A stretch of DNA of 64,000 nucleotides from Silene conica. Lineage: Eukaryota; Streptophyta; Magnoliopsida; Caryophyllales; Caryophyllaceae. The DNA is taken from NCBI GenBank assembly GCA_029255685.2, contig CM055316.2, positions 76,568,861 through 76,632,860 on the forward strand, given 5' to 3'. This document shows, one piece after another, positions 53,380 to 64,000 of the stretch. Numbering within the stretch: position 1 is the first letter of the stretch; every line of letters starts with the position of its first letter. The notes under the pieces are model-generated. The model had not been told where the DNA came from, ran no database searches, and saw nothing but the letters and a program-made list of their open reading frames with translations. The translations under genes were made by a program, and so were the position numbers.

Positions 53380-55091
53380 TGATGGCCGGATTTTGTCGTC
53401 GATACCGGCACCAAACACATTTATAAAGAACCCAAATTAAGTAGTATAATTTAGGGTCGAACCCAAAAGACGGTGGGGAAGTTGTATAATTGAATTCTAG
53501 TTCGAGCTCGAGTTGGGTAATAAGTTTGTGATTGATTAACAACTACTAAAGATAAATTAAAGCAAAAGTGTCAAGATGAAATCGATGGATAAAAGATACT
53601 AAGGTGTCGGGGGTACTAAGGTAGGTTGGTAACGAATCATGCAAGGGAATCTAAGGTCTCCACTATACTAGGCCTAGGTTTGTCTCGTCTATCGATTTGA
53701 CTCCCCTAAAGTCGATCCCTATCCTAGCTTTCGCTACAAATAGGGCCAACCTAACAAATATACATGTCCGCGAAAGCCCTAGACTATCATCAAAGGCCAA
53801 CAACAATGAGAATCATGTCCAACCTTCGTTGTGACATTTCATCAAACATGTAACATGCATAAATGAAAACCTAGCAAAGAAGAGAACCAAATCATAACCC
53901 TAAGCAAGATTCATAGCTAACAACAAACCAAAGCACACCCCTAACCCTAGTAGGGGAACTACTCACACATGGCTAACATAAGTATGTAAACAAATGATGA
54001 GGAATTGTTAGACATGTTGGATTAAGTAAGAGTAAACAATTAAACAAACAAAACTTAAAGGAAATGCAAAGATAAAGTAGAGATGAAGAAGATTATACCA
54101 ATAATAAGGAAAAAGCAAGGAACTTGGATTACAACTTGGAGGATTCTCTCAAACCCTCAAATTACAACCCAATAAGAGTCTTCTAAAAATTACCCAAGAA
54201 CAAAGCTAAGAGAATTACTAAGAAAGGATTAAACTAATATTGAAAGATTAAACTAAGATCTAAAGAAGATTAAAGTATTAAGAGAGTTTTTTGAGTCTAA
54301 GTATAGAGCAATGGAACAGTGCAAAACCCTAGAAAAGTGTGTAAAAGTAACGTTCTAAAAAGTATACACAAGTGCGGGTTTATATAGAGTGCGGAAATAC
54401 GAAAAAGGCCTCTCAGCCGGTCGACCGGCTGCCGGTCTGTGACCGGCTGAGAGTCCAAATTTGGACTTCTGAACTTTTCTTCGAAATTATTCAAAGTGAG
54501 CTTGCTTCTCAGCCGACCGGCCGGCTGCCGGTCTGGCACCGGCTGGAAGGCTGGTTTCTTCAATCTGACTTTTTCTCTTTTTCCTTCAATGCACAGGTAC
54601 CCTCAGCCGGTGGACCGGCTGCCGGTTGGCCACCGGCTGGGGACCCTTTTTCACGAATCTGCCCAACATTTGCATTTTCTTCAACTTTCAAATTTTGGCT
54701 AAGTATGGAAAAGCCATCCCAGCCGGCTGACCGGCTGCCGGTTGGCCACCGGCTGGGGGCCTTTTTCATGGTTCTGAAACTTCCCTTCTTTTTGCTTCAA
54801 AAATCAAGACCAAGCTCCCCAGCCGGTCTACCGGCCGCCGGCAAGGGACCGGCTGGGAGGGCCTGAAGCGGCTTCTTCACAAAACCTTCATAAAACTTCA
54901 TAAATCGCTCCGAATTCACCTCGATTTCTCTCGTTTCTTCGCCCCCGCCGTAATGCCTACAAAAATTAGATAGAATAGGAATATACGAGGCAACGGACGT
55001 AAAAACACCTAAAGGTACGCGAATCGAGGTCGAATCGTGACCGAAAACAAGGAAAATTCAAAGGAAATGATGACCAAAATGGAGCTCATCA
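53380..55091 (-). repeat. LTR of the Gypsy element (5' LTR in element orientation)
   Basis: 1,712 bp, equal in length to 43115-44826 and offset by 10,265 bp. Open frames in the two copies translate identically across the palindromic region, and spot comparison of other segments shows no difference. Confidence 0.95.
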
Positions 55092-55096
55092 GTCTT

Positions 55097-57239
55097 CCTT
55101 GGGTATTCTATGGGACAAAAAGGGTATAGGTTGTATGATCTTGACAATCATAAGCTTCTTTTGAGTAGGGATGTAGTGTTTCAGGAAAGCTTCTTCCCTT
55201 ATAAACCTGGTTTTAGTATTGATTCTACTCTAGTCAATACCTCTAGTGGTTATTCTACCATGAACATTCCTGCTACTGACAGCATACCTTTCCTTCCCGA
55301 TGAGCCAAGTCATACAGAAACACCTCCTACTACAAATATCCCAGTTGACACAGAGACATTTGAGCCAATTCCATCAAACAATAATATGTCAGATATTAAT
55401 AATAACACCAACACAGATACTGCTTCTGATATACCAATTGAGGTACCTATACAGCCTGTTAAAAAATCTGTAAGGATCAGAAAACTTTCCTCTAAACTTG
55501 ATGGTTACTCATATTCTGGACTGCCACCTTCCTTACTTGATCTGACCAGTAGCAGTCCAGATACAATGACCAGTAGCACCTCAGATGCTGATCATGCTAC
55601 CAGTAACTCTGCCTACTCATTTTTAACTACAGCAGTGCATCTGGATGATCATTCACTTGATTATCAGCACTCTTATTCCAATGTACTACAAATATCTGAG
55701 CCAATTTGCTATTCTCAAGCAAAACATGATCCGGCATGGGTGGAGGCAATGAATAAGGAGTTGCAGGCATTAGAGCAAAATAACACATGTGTTATGACTA
55801 CCTTACCTCCTGGTAAGAAGGCTATAGGAGCCAAATGGGTTTATAAAATCAAGTTCTGCCCAGATGGTTCTATAAAAAGGTATAAGGCAAGACTTGTTGT
55901 CAAAGGTTTTAGCCAAATAGAAGGAAAGGATTACACACATACCTTCAGTCCAGTTGCAAAACTGACCACTATCAGAGTTTTGATTGCTATTGCAGCTATG
56001 AAGGGTTGGAAATTACATCAATTAGATATAAACAATACTTTCTTGCATAGTTTTCTGAATGAAGAGGTATACATGAAGCAGCCTGAAGGGTATAAGGCAT
56101 GAAATCCAGGTGATGTATGCTTGTTAAAAAGGTCCTTGTATGGGTTGAAACAAGCTTCTAGGCAATGGAACTATGAGCTTTCCAAATTTTTAGCAAACCA
56201 TGGATTTACAAAGTCCAAATCAGTCTATTCATTAGTCACTAAGGGTAGTATTGATGGCAGTTTTGTGGTGATTTTAGTATATGTGGATGATTTAATCATC
56301 ACTGGGACAGATGAGGCTCAAATTGCAGAGGTCAAAAGGTCTTTGGATACAGCATTTTCCATAAAGGACCTTGGCCAACTTGGATATTTCTTGGGCATAG
56401 AAGTATCTAGATCAAAGGATGGTATCCTATTGAATCAAAGGAAGTATATTGTGGACATTTTGAAGGATTCTCACATGGAGGACTGTAAACCAGCCTCATT
56501 TCCTTTACCAACTGGACTTAAATTGTCCACACACGAGGGTGATTTGCTTGGTAATCCTGAAATATACAGACGACTTGTGGGCAGACTGCTTTATCTCAAT
56601 CTGACTAGACCTGACTTATCTTACAGTGTCCAACACTTAAGTCAGTTCTTAGCTAATCCCCGTCTTCCTCATCTGCAAGCAGCTCTTTATTTGGTCAGAT
56701 ACCTCACGCACACTTTGAATCTAGGACTGTTCTATCCATCTAAAGGTGATTTAATTCTTAACAGCTTTTGTGATGCTGATTGGGGCAGGTGCACATTTTC
56801 AGGAAGGTCCTTGACATGCTACTGTGTCTATCTTGGCAAATCTCTAATCTCATGGAAGACGAAGAAGCAAGCAATAGTGAGCAAGTCCTCCACTGAAGTA
56901 GAGTACAGGAGTATGAGCCAAACATCTAGTGAGATTGTTTGGCTTAATGAGTTGCTAAAGGAACTTCAGATAAGCATTCCTTTAGCTATTGTTCTTCACT
57001 GTGACAACAAGGCTGCTCAGAGTATTGCAGTTAATCCTGTCTTTCATGAACGTACCAAACACATCAAGGTTGATTGTCATTACATTCGAGAACAGATAGA
57101 AGAAGGGTTAATCACAATTGCTCATGTTCCAAGTTCTCTACAAATTGCAGACATTCTAACTAAGGCATTGGGACAGAAACAACATAGTTCTCTTCTTGTC
57201 AAGCTCGGTCTTGCGGGTTATACCCCACGTCCTCCTTGA
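55097..57239 (+). pseudogene. Copia reverse transcriptase and RNase H region (fossil)
   Basis: The Copia reading resumes after the Gypsy insertion. Recognisable parts are the post-integrase segment (GYSMGQKGYRLYD), the reverse transcriptase (AIGAKWVYKIKFCPDGSIKRYKARLV cut here to GAKWVYKIKF, KGFSQIEGKDY, LYGLKQASRQW, VYVDDLIITG, YFLGIEVSRS) and the RNase H end (FCDADWGRC, SRSTE-type KSSTEVEY, VHCDN-like LHCDNKAAQ, HYIREQIEEG, DILTKAL). It is broken, and the 3' LTR follows 12 bp after its end. Confidence 0.9.
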
Positions 57240-57251
57240 GGGGACGGGGGA

Positions 57252-57490
57252 TATTAGAGACTAGTTAGTTAGTTGGCTATGCTAGTTAGTTAGTTAGTTA
57301 AGTCTCCTTGGTTTCTACTTGTGTATATATAGGAGAAACCAACTTGTAACTAACTTAATTCTGTTACAACAAACAAATATCTCAATAAAACTTCTCTCTT
57401 CTATTTACTCTGATTCTAGCAAAACTCCATTAAATCATTCTTGATCATTTACACCATTGATGAAGATCATGACGATATCAAGTTTCTATA
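57252..57490 (+). repeat. Right (3') LTR of the Copia element
   Basis: 239 bp, starting TATTAGAGACTAG directly after the polypurine tract and ending AAGTTTCTATA. It matches 36898-37135. Confidence 0.92.
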
Positions 57491-57591
57491 AGTTCCTTAA
57501 TGACTTCTTATCGTAATTTTTTAGTTCACACATTACAAAACCGATATTATTTATCCAACCCTTCTTTTACCAAAGAAAACCAGTGTCTACA

Positions 57592-58117
57592 TATAAATTT
57601 CTATTACACTACACATTCTCAATTTTAAATTTTAATGACAATTTATTTGATCTAAAAATGTAAAGAATTATTCTGTAAGTACAACAACCAAATGCTATAC
57701 ATACACTTTGCTAATTTTACAAGACCCTTACATAATGTGTATGTAATTTTCATACACAAACCAATACGGGGTTGACACGTGGCAACATTAGTTAGTTAGG
57801 TTTAATTAGTTTAGGGTTAGGTTAGTCATTTAACAAATGTAGTTAACATGTTTTATAAATTTCTATTACACTACACATTCTCAATTTTAAATTTTAATGA
57901 CAATTTATTTGATCTAAAAATGTAAAGAATTATTCTGTAAGTACAACAACCAAATGCTATACATACACTCTTGCTAATTTTACAAGACCCTTACATAATG
58001 TGTATGTAATTTTCATACACAAACCAATACGGGGTTGACACGTGGCAAACATTAGTTAGTTAGGTTTAATTAGTTTAGGGTTAGGTTAGTCATTTAACAA
58101 ATGTAGTTAACATGTTT
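57592..58117. repeat. Tandem duplication of about 262 bp
   Basis: The segment 57592-57853 is repeated at 57854-58117 with only two or three single-base indels, so the duplication is recent. Each unit holds the left-hand inverted-repeat arm related to 60391-60540. Confidence 0.95.
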
Positions 58118-58136
58118 TATAATAAAGGTTAAAAAT

Positions 58137-58200
58137 GTTGTTGATGGGATTTGAACCCACAACCTTTGGTTAACATGTACTAGTTATTACCACTAAGTCA
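58137..58200 (-). mobile_element. tRNA-like SINE head
   Basis: On the minus strand TGACTTAGTGGTAATAA (A-box-like) is followed by GGGTTCAAATCCC, a good B box. The stems of a cloverleaf are not convincing, so it is called SINE-like and not a tRNA gene. Confidence 0.5.
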
Positions 58201-59440
58201 AATTCATTTTGTTATTTATATTGCATATTCTTTTGCTATAGATCTTTGTTAAAACACGTGTTAACAAATAATTGTATTAAACATTATTACAAAATGTAAA
58301 TTTATTATATATTTTATGTACCTCTTATATTATTAATATGTGCTTGAATAAGTATTGAAAACATATTCTGTAACTAATCATTTTATCCCAAATAGTTAGT
58401 AGTCTAATAATTTGTCATTTTATCATAGAAGAAAGTGATGTTTCAACCTAAAATGGTCATTTTTTACCAAGAAATGATCAATTTTTAACTGGTCGTACCG
58501 TACGACCGGTTGTACACTATTATTTGTAACTTTTCTAATTGAACTAGATTATATATTTTATTAAATAGTATCTCACGCTTTTACTAAAATAATTTAAAAT
58601 AATTAAAGAAAAAAATATAATTTAAATGCGATCTTTAATGCTTTTACTAAATAAAAATACATTCATGTTTCTCATTTTTTTTAAAAGAAATTGAACTTTA
58701 ATGTTTTAAATAAAATACATAAAATTTTAATTAATAATAATAAGTGATAATAATTATGCATGATCAACGTTTTATAAAGAAACTTGTGACTGATTATCCA
58801 TCATACTATATAATTAAAATAAAATTTCTAAATAATGCAACAATCAACATTAAAGTTTCAAACTAATATTATTCAATGTTACATATAGCCATTAAATTTT
58901 AAAATATTATTTCATGATATGTTATATTCCAAGTCAATTAATATTTGTTTAAAATTATGTGAATATATATAATTTTGTGCAATTTTTAAATGCTTATGTA
59001 TGACTTCATTTTATTATATTTGATCATTAAAATTAATCTTTTAATCAAATTGTAAAATGTTCACTAAATTCAAAATGATAATCCTTTATTTAAAATATAA
59101 ATAGATATAAAACTATAAACTACTAAATCTTTTATCATGTTGTTATTTGAGAATGACTTACCCATACTACATATAAAAAAGTCTATTGATTGTTTTTATT
59201 ACTTTTTATAAATTGGAATAGTTTGTCGTGGTATAAACAAAATCGAAAGAATTTATGAAAAAAAAAATCGAAAGAATTTATAAATTGGAAGAGTTAGTAG
59301 TGATATAATTTTTTTTTAAAAAAACATAGATTTATTATATTACTCAATTCTCTTGTATGTCTTTTAAGTTTTTTTCCTTTCAAACTAAAATATAATGACT
59401 AGGAAAATATACAAGAAATGTGGTACAACTACTATTTAAA
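58201..59440. other. AT-rich stretch without genes
   Basis: Very AT-rich, with no open frame or array that I can support. It may be the body of the Helitron that ends at 59484. Confidence 0.4.
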
Positions 59441-59454
59441 AAAACTTACATATA

Positions 59455-59484
59455 CCGTGCATCTACGCACGAGTTCTATACTAG
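59455..59484 (+). mobile_element. Helitron 3' terminus
   Basis: The hairpin CGTGC, loop ATCTAC, GCACG, then AGTTCTATA and CTAG followed by T at 59485, fits the Helitron 3' rule. The 5' end is not located, so only the terminus is reported. Confidence 0.6.
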
Positions 59485-59564
59485 TTTATGTATTAGAGTT
59501 ATTATGGATGAAAAATGATAATATAACAATATGTAATTACTAAATAGATGTGTTAATACCCATG

Positions 59565-59640
59565 TTTACTTGGTTATGAAACTTCGTGCAGAATACTAAC
59601 TTTCACGCCAACGCGGGTTCGAATCCCAATAACAATTTCT
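59565..59640 (+). mobile_element. tRNA-like SINE head
   Basis: A good B box, GGGTTCGAATCCC, lies at about 59612-59624. An A-box-like word (TTACTTGGTTATGAAAC) precedes it, and a pyrimidine-rich array follows. No cloverleaf. Confidence 0.4.
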
Positions 59641-59965
59641 TTTTTTATCCTTTTCGTTTCCCCCAAATTCAATATCAAGTTTGTGCGAAATATTTAGAAT
59701 ACAACTTCTTTTTTTCTTTTTTATCCTTTTTTCCCCTTTCGTTTCCATCTTTTTCTCACTAACCGAAATTAGGGTTCATCAAGTTTTCCCCAAATTGTCT
59801 TTTTTTTTTTGTTTTTTTTTTTCCTTTTTCGTTTCCACCTCTTTCCTCACTAACCTAAATTAGGGTTCATCAAATTTTCCCCAAATTGTCTTTTTTTTTT
59901 CCTTTTCATTTTCACCTCTTTCCTCACTAACCTAAATTAGGGGGGTTCATCAAGTTTCCCCAAAT
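59640..59965. repeat. Pyrimidine-rich tandem repeat, about three units
   Basis: Units of about 85-110 bp share CTTTTTTTTTTCCTTTTC, TTTCCACCTCTTTCCTCAC, AACCTAAATTAGGGTTCATC and TTCCCCAAATTG. Unit length varies with the T runs. Confidence 0.85.
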
Positions 59966-60572
59966 TGAAAGTTAATTTTGTCAATTATAGGGTTCATCAT
60001 TATAAATTAAGATAGCAATAATGTTACGACAATTAATCACTATAAATTCTAATCTTGATGTTGGCAATTGAAAGTTAATTGATTTTGACAATTGAAAGTT
60101 AACTGATTTTGTCAATGGATTTGTCAACTGATTTTTTAAATTTTGATGTTGATTAACGTTTTGATCAATCAATTTAATTAATTTAGTATGATTTAGTTTG
60201 ATTATTTATTGATCGATTATGATCTTGATTAAGTTTGATCGAGTACGATTATGATTAAGTACAGTTAGTGTGATGAAAACTCGATGAACCCTAAAATATT
60301 TTAATTTCTTAATAAAATAAAATTGATTAATTAAAATGTATAAATTATTATTCATAAATATATTAATTATATTCCATAAATAAATTAACTACATGTAGTT
60401 AATCAAGTCAACTACAAATGTTAATTTACTAAGTTGACCCTAAACTAACCTATACATGCTAACTTGAGTTTGACACGTGTCATAATATGATTGGTTGTGT
60501 ATGGAAAAACTATACACATTGTGTATGTGTATCATTTTCCACCATATACCAAATCAACAAGACCAAATAATT

Positions 60573-63500
60573 CTATAATCCTCGAACAATAAGAGGCACC
60601 CCTGAACCCGGTCTAAATGAGAAAAAATAAGTAGGACAATGAACATAAGATGGTGAAATCTCAAACGAAAATTTACGAAGAATCGAGGCTATAACAATCT
60701 TATACTCCATAAGTGCATAATTTCTACCAATGCACATCCTTCCACCAAATCCAAACGGTAAGTACCCCATCTTGTGCTTCGAACCACCATATATGTTATC
60801 GTTGAACCTCTCCGGCTTGAACTCATTCACGTCGTCTCCCCAAATGGCTCGGTCGTGGTGCATCCCAACGACATCGATCCATACGTTGGTACCATTAGGG
60901 ATCGTGACATTTCCTACTTGAATGTCACCTCTTGTTTGTCTTTGTGCATTTGGTGACGATGGATATAATCTTAATACTTCGTTTAAAACCCATCCCATCT
61001 ACATCATAACAAAGAAATCTCGATAAGTTCTTCATCACTCACATAATAAAATGTAAAAATTGATACATTGGTTTACAATAAATTTTAATTTTAACCGAGT
61101 TTCATACCGAGCTGGTTCAGAATGACATAAATCCTTAAAGACCTTAATGAAACCACAATAAAACTAAACACGATATAGCATAAATTAAAAGTTCACTCTT
61201 AAATCTTATTATCGGGTTTTCCCAAATATTTTGTATTTTTATTTTTCAAGACTTTTGAACTTTTTTTCAAGCCTAGATCATTCCATTTAGTCCAGATTTA
61301 ATTAGGTTAAGACAACTACGAGTAGGTCGTAAAGTTCTCTTTTATACTTCCTCCTATTCCCAATAACTGTCCCATTTCGGGTTGGGTACGAGAATTAAGG
61401 AATTCATTTGTTTAATGTAAAGTAATGTGTGTGGTGGGAAGATTGGAGAGAGGGAATGTATTATTGATTATTATTGTGAGTAGAGGTGATTAAAATAAGT
61501 AGGGTTGTGGGGTAAGGTGGAGTATTATTGTGTGTTAAAGTGAATAAAATAAATATAAACAATGTCCAAAATGGAATATGTGACATTTACGTGAATAGAC
61601 GAAAACGGCAAATGTGACAGTTATTCAGAATAGGAGGGAGTATATTTTAACATTGTTGTATTTTTAGGGCTCAAACGGTGAAACATTTGATTATAGTAGA
61701 CAAATTATTTATCAGGTTTTTTTTTTTTGTTTAAACCGGGGTGTTTACTGTCAACAACAGTGTATAATCCCCTCGTCGCGAGTGCTCTCACAAAAAGGTA
61801 AACGACTGGTCAAAGTGGTGCTCCATTTCCATAAATAGGGATCAAATCCCGGACCTTATAATTAAGAAATATAGTGAGCAATTATCACAACAAATGCATT
61901 TGATTAAGGTTAATGTTCGTGTATTTTGGACGGTTTATTTGAATAGTGAATATAATAAAGTTAGCACATAAGACTCGGACGTGTACACGGGGAGTTGGAC
62001 TGATACGAAAATAAGCGGCTGTCAAGATTAAAATTAGTCTTTGTTGACCTTTTTGGTAGTTGTTGCGCTTTCTGGCATATCTTTGTCATATTGACCATAA
62101 TTCCTCGTTTGACCTCTTTGGTCGTTTGAAACTACGTGTATGCAAAATTTCCTATACGTACAAATTTTTTTGTATAATAATCCGTATTTTTAACTAATTA
62201 AATAGTATAGATCTAAAAATTTTAGTTATTTTAATCAATTTCGTAAGCTCGTTCATCAAAGTTCTTAGATACTTATTATATACGGAGTACTTAATTTGTT
62301 TTATAGAACGTTTTATGAAATATAATTGTTACTTGTTAAAAAATTATGAAAATTATATCACTGAAATCCTTATGAAAGAAATTTCATATTAGTTTACGTA
62401 TTATTATTTTTTTCGTATGTATTTGGAAAGATATTGATTAAAAAAGAAAATAAAAAAATGATTAATCTAGTCCGTATTTGAAAAACATAATTGAGGCAGC
62501 AAACAATAATTTTCTAAATCAATTTTTTTAAAGTTTGGGGACTGTCACCCCTTGCTATCAGGTGGGTTCGCCCTGATCCCTACACATTATATATTTATGT
62601 TACCCCAAATCTTCTTAAGTTGGTACTTAGGTTATTAGCTTGGGACAAACGCCAAGTTGAACAATCCACAATTACAATGGCACTTTCATAAAAAAAAACA
62701 TCTATATCTTGCAGACCTGTCATTTATTTATCTTTATTTTTGGCTGAATATATAACCAAGGAAATCAAAGGAATAAGTCATTTGTGGTTATATTATCGAA
62801 ACATAGGCGAATAATAATGTATGTCGAATATCAAATTAATTAACAGAGGAAAGAAACGCCTAAAAATAAAATAAGTAAATAAATAATCGTGACAACGGAA
62901 GTACCTTCTTGAGTCCGGCAAGCATGGTGAAATCAATCTCATCCTTATCTCCAATAACCTCATTGATTTCTTGCCTTAATTCATCTTGCCAATTAGGGTA
63001 CATTGCCAATAACATCAATGTCCATGCCATTGCTAATGCAACAGTTTCATGCCCTCCAAAGAAAAATGTCTTGCATTCATCAATTAATTCTCTACTTGTC
63101 AAATTCTCCACAAATTGTCCATCAACATGATCTCCACCCTCTAATAATAACCCTAATAAATCATGTTGAGGTTCAACTCCAATAATCTTCCTTCTAGCAT
63201 TTATAATTGTTAATAAAATATCATCAATTTCTTGTCCAAGTTTTTTTGCTTCTAGGGTTTCTTTCATGCACATAATGTGACCTAATGGCACCCCAACATA
63301 ACGAGTATGCTTAAATAGGCTAATTTGCATTGCTCTTAATTTTTCAAATAACATGTTTCCGGCTTCATTATCGATTCCAAAATTAGTTCTAGCGATAATC
63401 TTCCCCGCTAATGTGGAGGTTTCTCTCTCAATGTCGAGTTCTATCTTGTCGGAGCTGGAAAGGAGATTACTCCAGCTGTCGATCATCTTGTTAGTTGATT

Positions 63501-63873
63501 CCACCATAGAATTTGCCATGCCCTAGAGTTCAAAGTAAATCATTTTGTTATTTATTACACTATACTGTCAATACTGGTATGTCATCTTAAGAGAGATTAA
63601 CTGTATAATTGATAAAAGCGGAATTGTTGTATATAAATACCTTCAAATTCGCGGAGGAAAAAGCCGGAGTGATGATGTGTCTATGACGAACCCAAGTAGA
63701 ACCCTCGATCATATTAAGACCATATTCACCAAACATGGGAATTCTATCAGTTTTGAAAGCATTAGGTTTTCCCCAATTCTTGGCCACAACACATCCTGCC
63801 ATTTGCTTTAGGAATTCCGGGTCTGCTACGTACAAGAATGGCTCTACTCCCATCCAGTAAACGAAAACTTTCC
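60573..63873 (-). CDS. Cytochrome P450, CYP72 clan (copy B; exon 1 outside window)
   Basis: Three exons on the minus strand: 63873-63641, 63522-62905 and 60998-60573. They match exons 2-4 of copy A in phase and nearly in length (233, 618 and 426 nt). The heme loop FGFGGRMCIGRN, PERF, EVLR, the I-helix FGGHET and the helix C WVRHR motif are all intact. The C-terminus is shorter and ends IVRGL. The first exon (anchor and hinge) should lie beyond 64000, since about 127 bp of intron 1 are visible up to the edge. In the last exon the two proteins agree at roughly nine of ten positions, so they should act on related substrates. Intron 3 is 1.9 kb, three times that of copy A, because a Stowaway MITE and a SINE landed in it. 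No damage is seen in the visible part. Confidence 0.9.
61347..61640. mobile_element. Stowaway MITE in intron 3 of P450 copy B
   Basis: A 294-bp element with inverted ends CTTCCTCCTATTCCCAATAA and TTATTCAGAATAGGAGGGAG, flanked by TA. It shares interior words with the MITEs at 31296 and 31879. Non-coding; absent from the same intron of copy A. Confidence 0.85.
61717..61890 (-). mobile_element. tRNA-derived SINE in intron 3 of P450 copy B
   Basis: Read on the minus strand: an A-box-like word (TAATTGCTCACTATA), a B box (GGGATTTGATCCC) and a body of about 110 bp ending in a poly(A) tail (13 T on the plus strand at 61717-61729). Absent from copy A. Confidence 0.65.
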
Positions 63874-64000
63874 CTGATTTTATATATTAGACCGAGTTGT
63901 TAATATTTTAGACGATCTCATATCAACCTAACAATCATTTTCAATCGCAAAATGTCGATTTGTTGCATATAAAATCGTGATACTAAAACTCATATATTGA

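Larger units (their letters stand above)
43115..55091 (-). mobile_element. Athila-like Gypsy element, non-autonomous, young
   Basis: An 11,977-bp element read on the minus strand, inserted in the Copia element with exact 5-bp target duplications GTCTT (43110-43114 and 55092-55096). Two LTRs of 1,712 bp each appear identical wherever compared. The primer binding site follows the 5' LTR (TGGCGCCGTTGCCGGGG at about 53376-53360), a form typical of Athila and Tat lineages. Parts in order: gag-protease ORF, a palindrome-rich spacer, an Athila ORF-1-type frame, a long low-complexity spacer and the polypurine tract. No reverse transcriptase or integrase region is recognisable, so it must rely on a partner element. 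The ends look whole and the insertion is recent. Confidence 0.93.
36898..57490 (+). mobile_element. Copia LTR retrotransposon, broken, carrying two nested insertions
   Basis: An old Copia copy whose own sequence totals about 5.25 kb once the inserted CACTA-2 and Gypsy elements are discounted. It has LTRs of 238 and 239 bp, a tRNA-Met-type primer site after the left LTR (TGGTATTAG at 37136) and a polypurine tract before the right LTR (GAGGGGACGGGGGA). The order is gag, protease, integrase, reverse transcriptase, RNase H. Flanking 5-bp repeats are ATTTC and AGTTC (one mismatch). The coding region is broken by a few changes besides the insertions. The LTRs differ at roughly 3% of sites, suggesting an age of the order of one to two million years at usual plant rates. 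Confidence 0.9.
57690..60540. mobile_element. Candidate Mutator-like element with long, partly duplicated TIRs
   Basis: The left arm (57690-57852, repeated at 57951-58117) and the right arm (60391-60540) are inverted relatives of about 150 bp. They share, in order, ATGCTATACATACAC, AATGTGTATG, CATACACAAACCAAT, TTGACACGTGGCAA, TTAGTTTAGGGT and AAATGTAGTTAACATG. Between them lie AT-rich DNA, tRNA-like SINE heads, a Helitron end and a pyrimidine-rich array. No transposase is seen and no target duplication could be fixed. The right arm stops about 33 bp from the stop codon of P450 copy B. Confidence 0.5.

Noticed and set aside
58137-58200. A tRNA gene on the minus strand
   Set aside because: The A and B boxes are present, but acceptor, D and anticodon stems do not form a convincing cloverleaf.

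Overview
This is nuclear DNA of a flowering plant, very probably a eudicot. The genes have many short introns with GT-AG borders in AT-rich sequence. The protein families are typical of plants, and most of the window is layered transposons of plant type: Copia, Athila-like Gypsy, L1-type LINE, CACTA, Helitron, Mutator-like, and Stowaway and Tourist MITEs. Recurrent 'TACTCCGTA'-like words hint at Caryophyllales, but I cannot place the family with confidence.

Only three host genes are visible, all on the minus strand. (1) From the left edge to about 5.9 kb lies a conserved plant C2H2 zinc-finger protein of unknown function. Nine coding exons can be placed with consistent phase, behind a leader intron, and the 3' end runs off the window. 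(2) At 11.8-14.4 kb lies a complete four-exon cytochrome P450 of the CYP72 clan (520 aa), with all signature motifs and a GC-AG first intron. (3) At 60.6-63.9 kb lies a close paralogue of that P450, whose exon 1 is beyond the right edge. The two P450s keep the same exon boundaries and share intron 3 sequence, so they are a tandem duplication now held about 46 kb apart by transposons.

Between the P450s, from left to right: a solo LTR next to the first P450 promoter; a SINE and several MITEs; a non-autonomous Helitron with an internal minisatellite (18.8-20.4 kb); a Mutator-like element with an 11-bp target duplication (22.3-27.2 kb), made largely of a 'TACGAGCTAAT' minisatellite and interrupted by a CACTA element that carries exons of a host oxidoreductase; more small elements; a LINE with intact ORF2 inserted in a Stowaway MITE (32.1-36.8 kb); and a nested stack at 36.9-57.5 kb. 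The outer layer of the stack is a broken Copia element. A CACTA element carrying a peptidyl-tRNA hydrolase 2 exon sits inside it, and 23 bp further on lies a 12-kb Athila-like Gypsy element with near-identical LTRs. A candidate long-TIR Mutator-like element abuts the 3' end of the second P450.

No cellular pathway links the genes beyond the P450 pair. The main biology here is genome dynamics: nested insertions with clean target duplications, two independent captures of host gene pieces by CACTA elements, one minisatellite shared by two unrelated elements, and a conserved GC-rich palindrome array in the LTRs and body of the Gypsy element.
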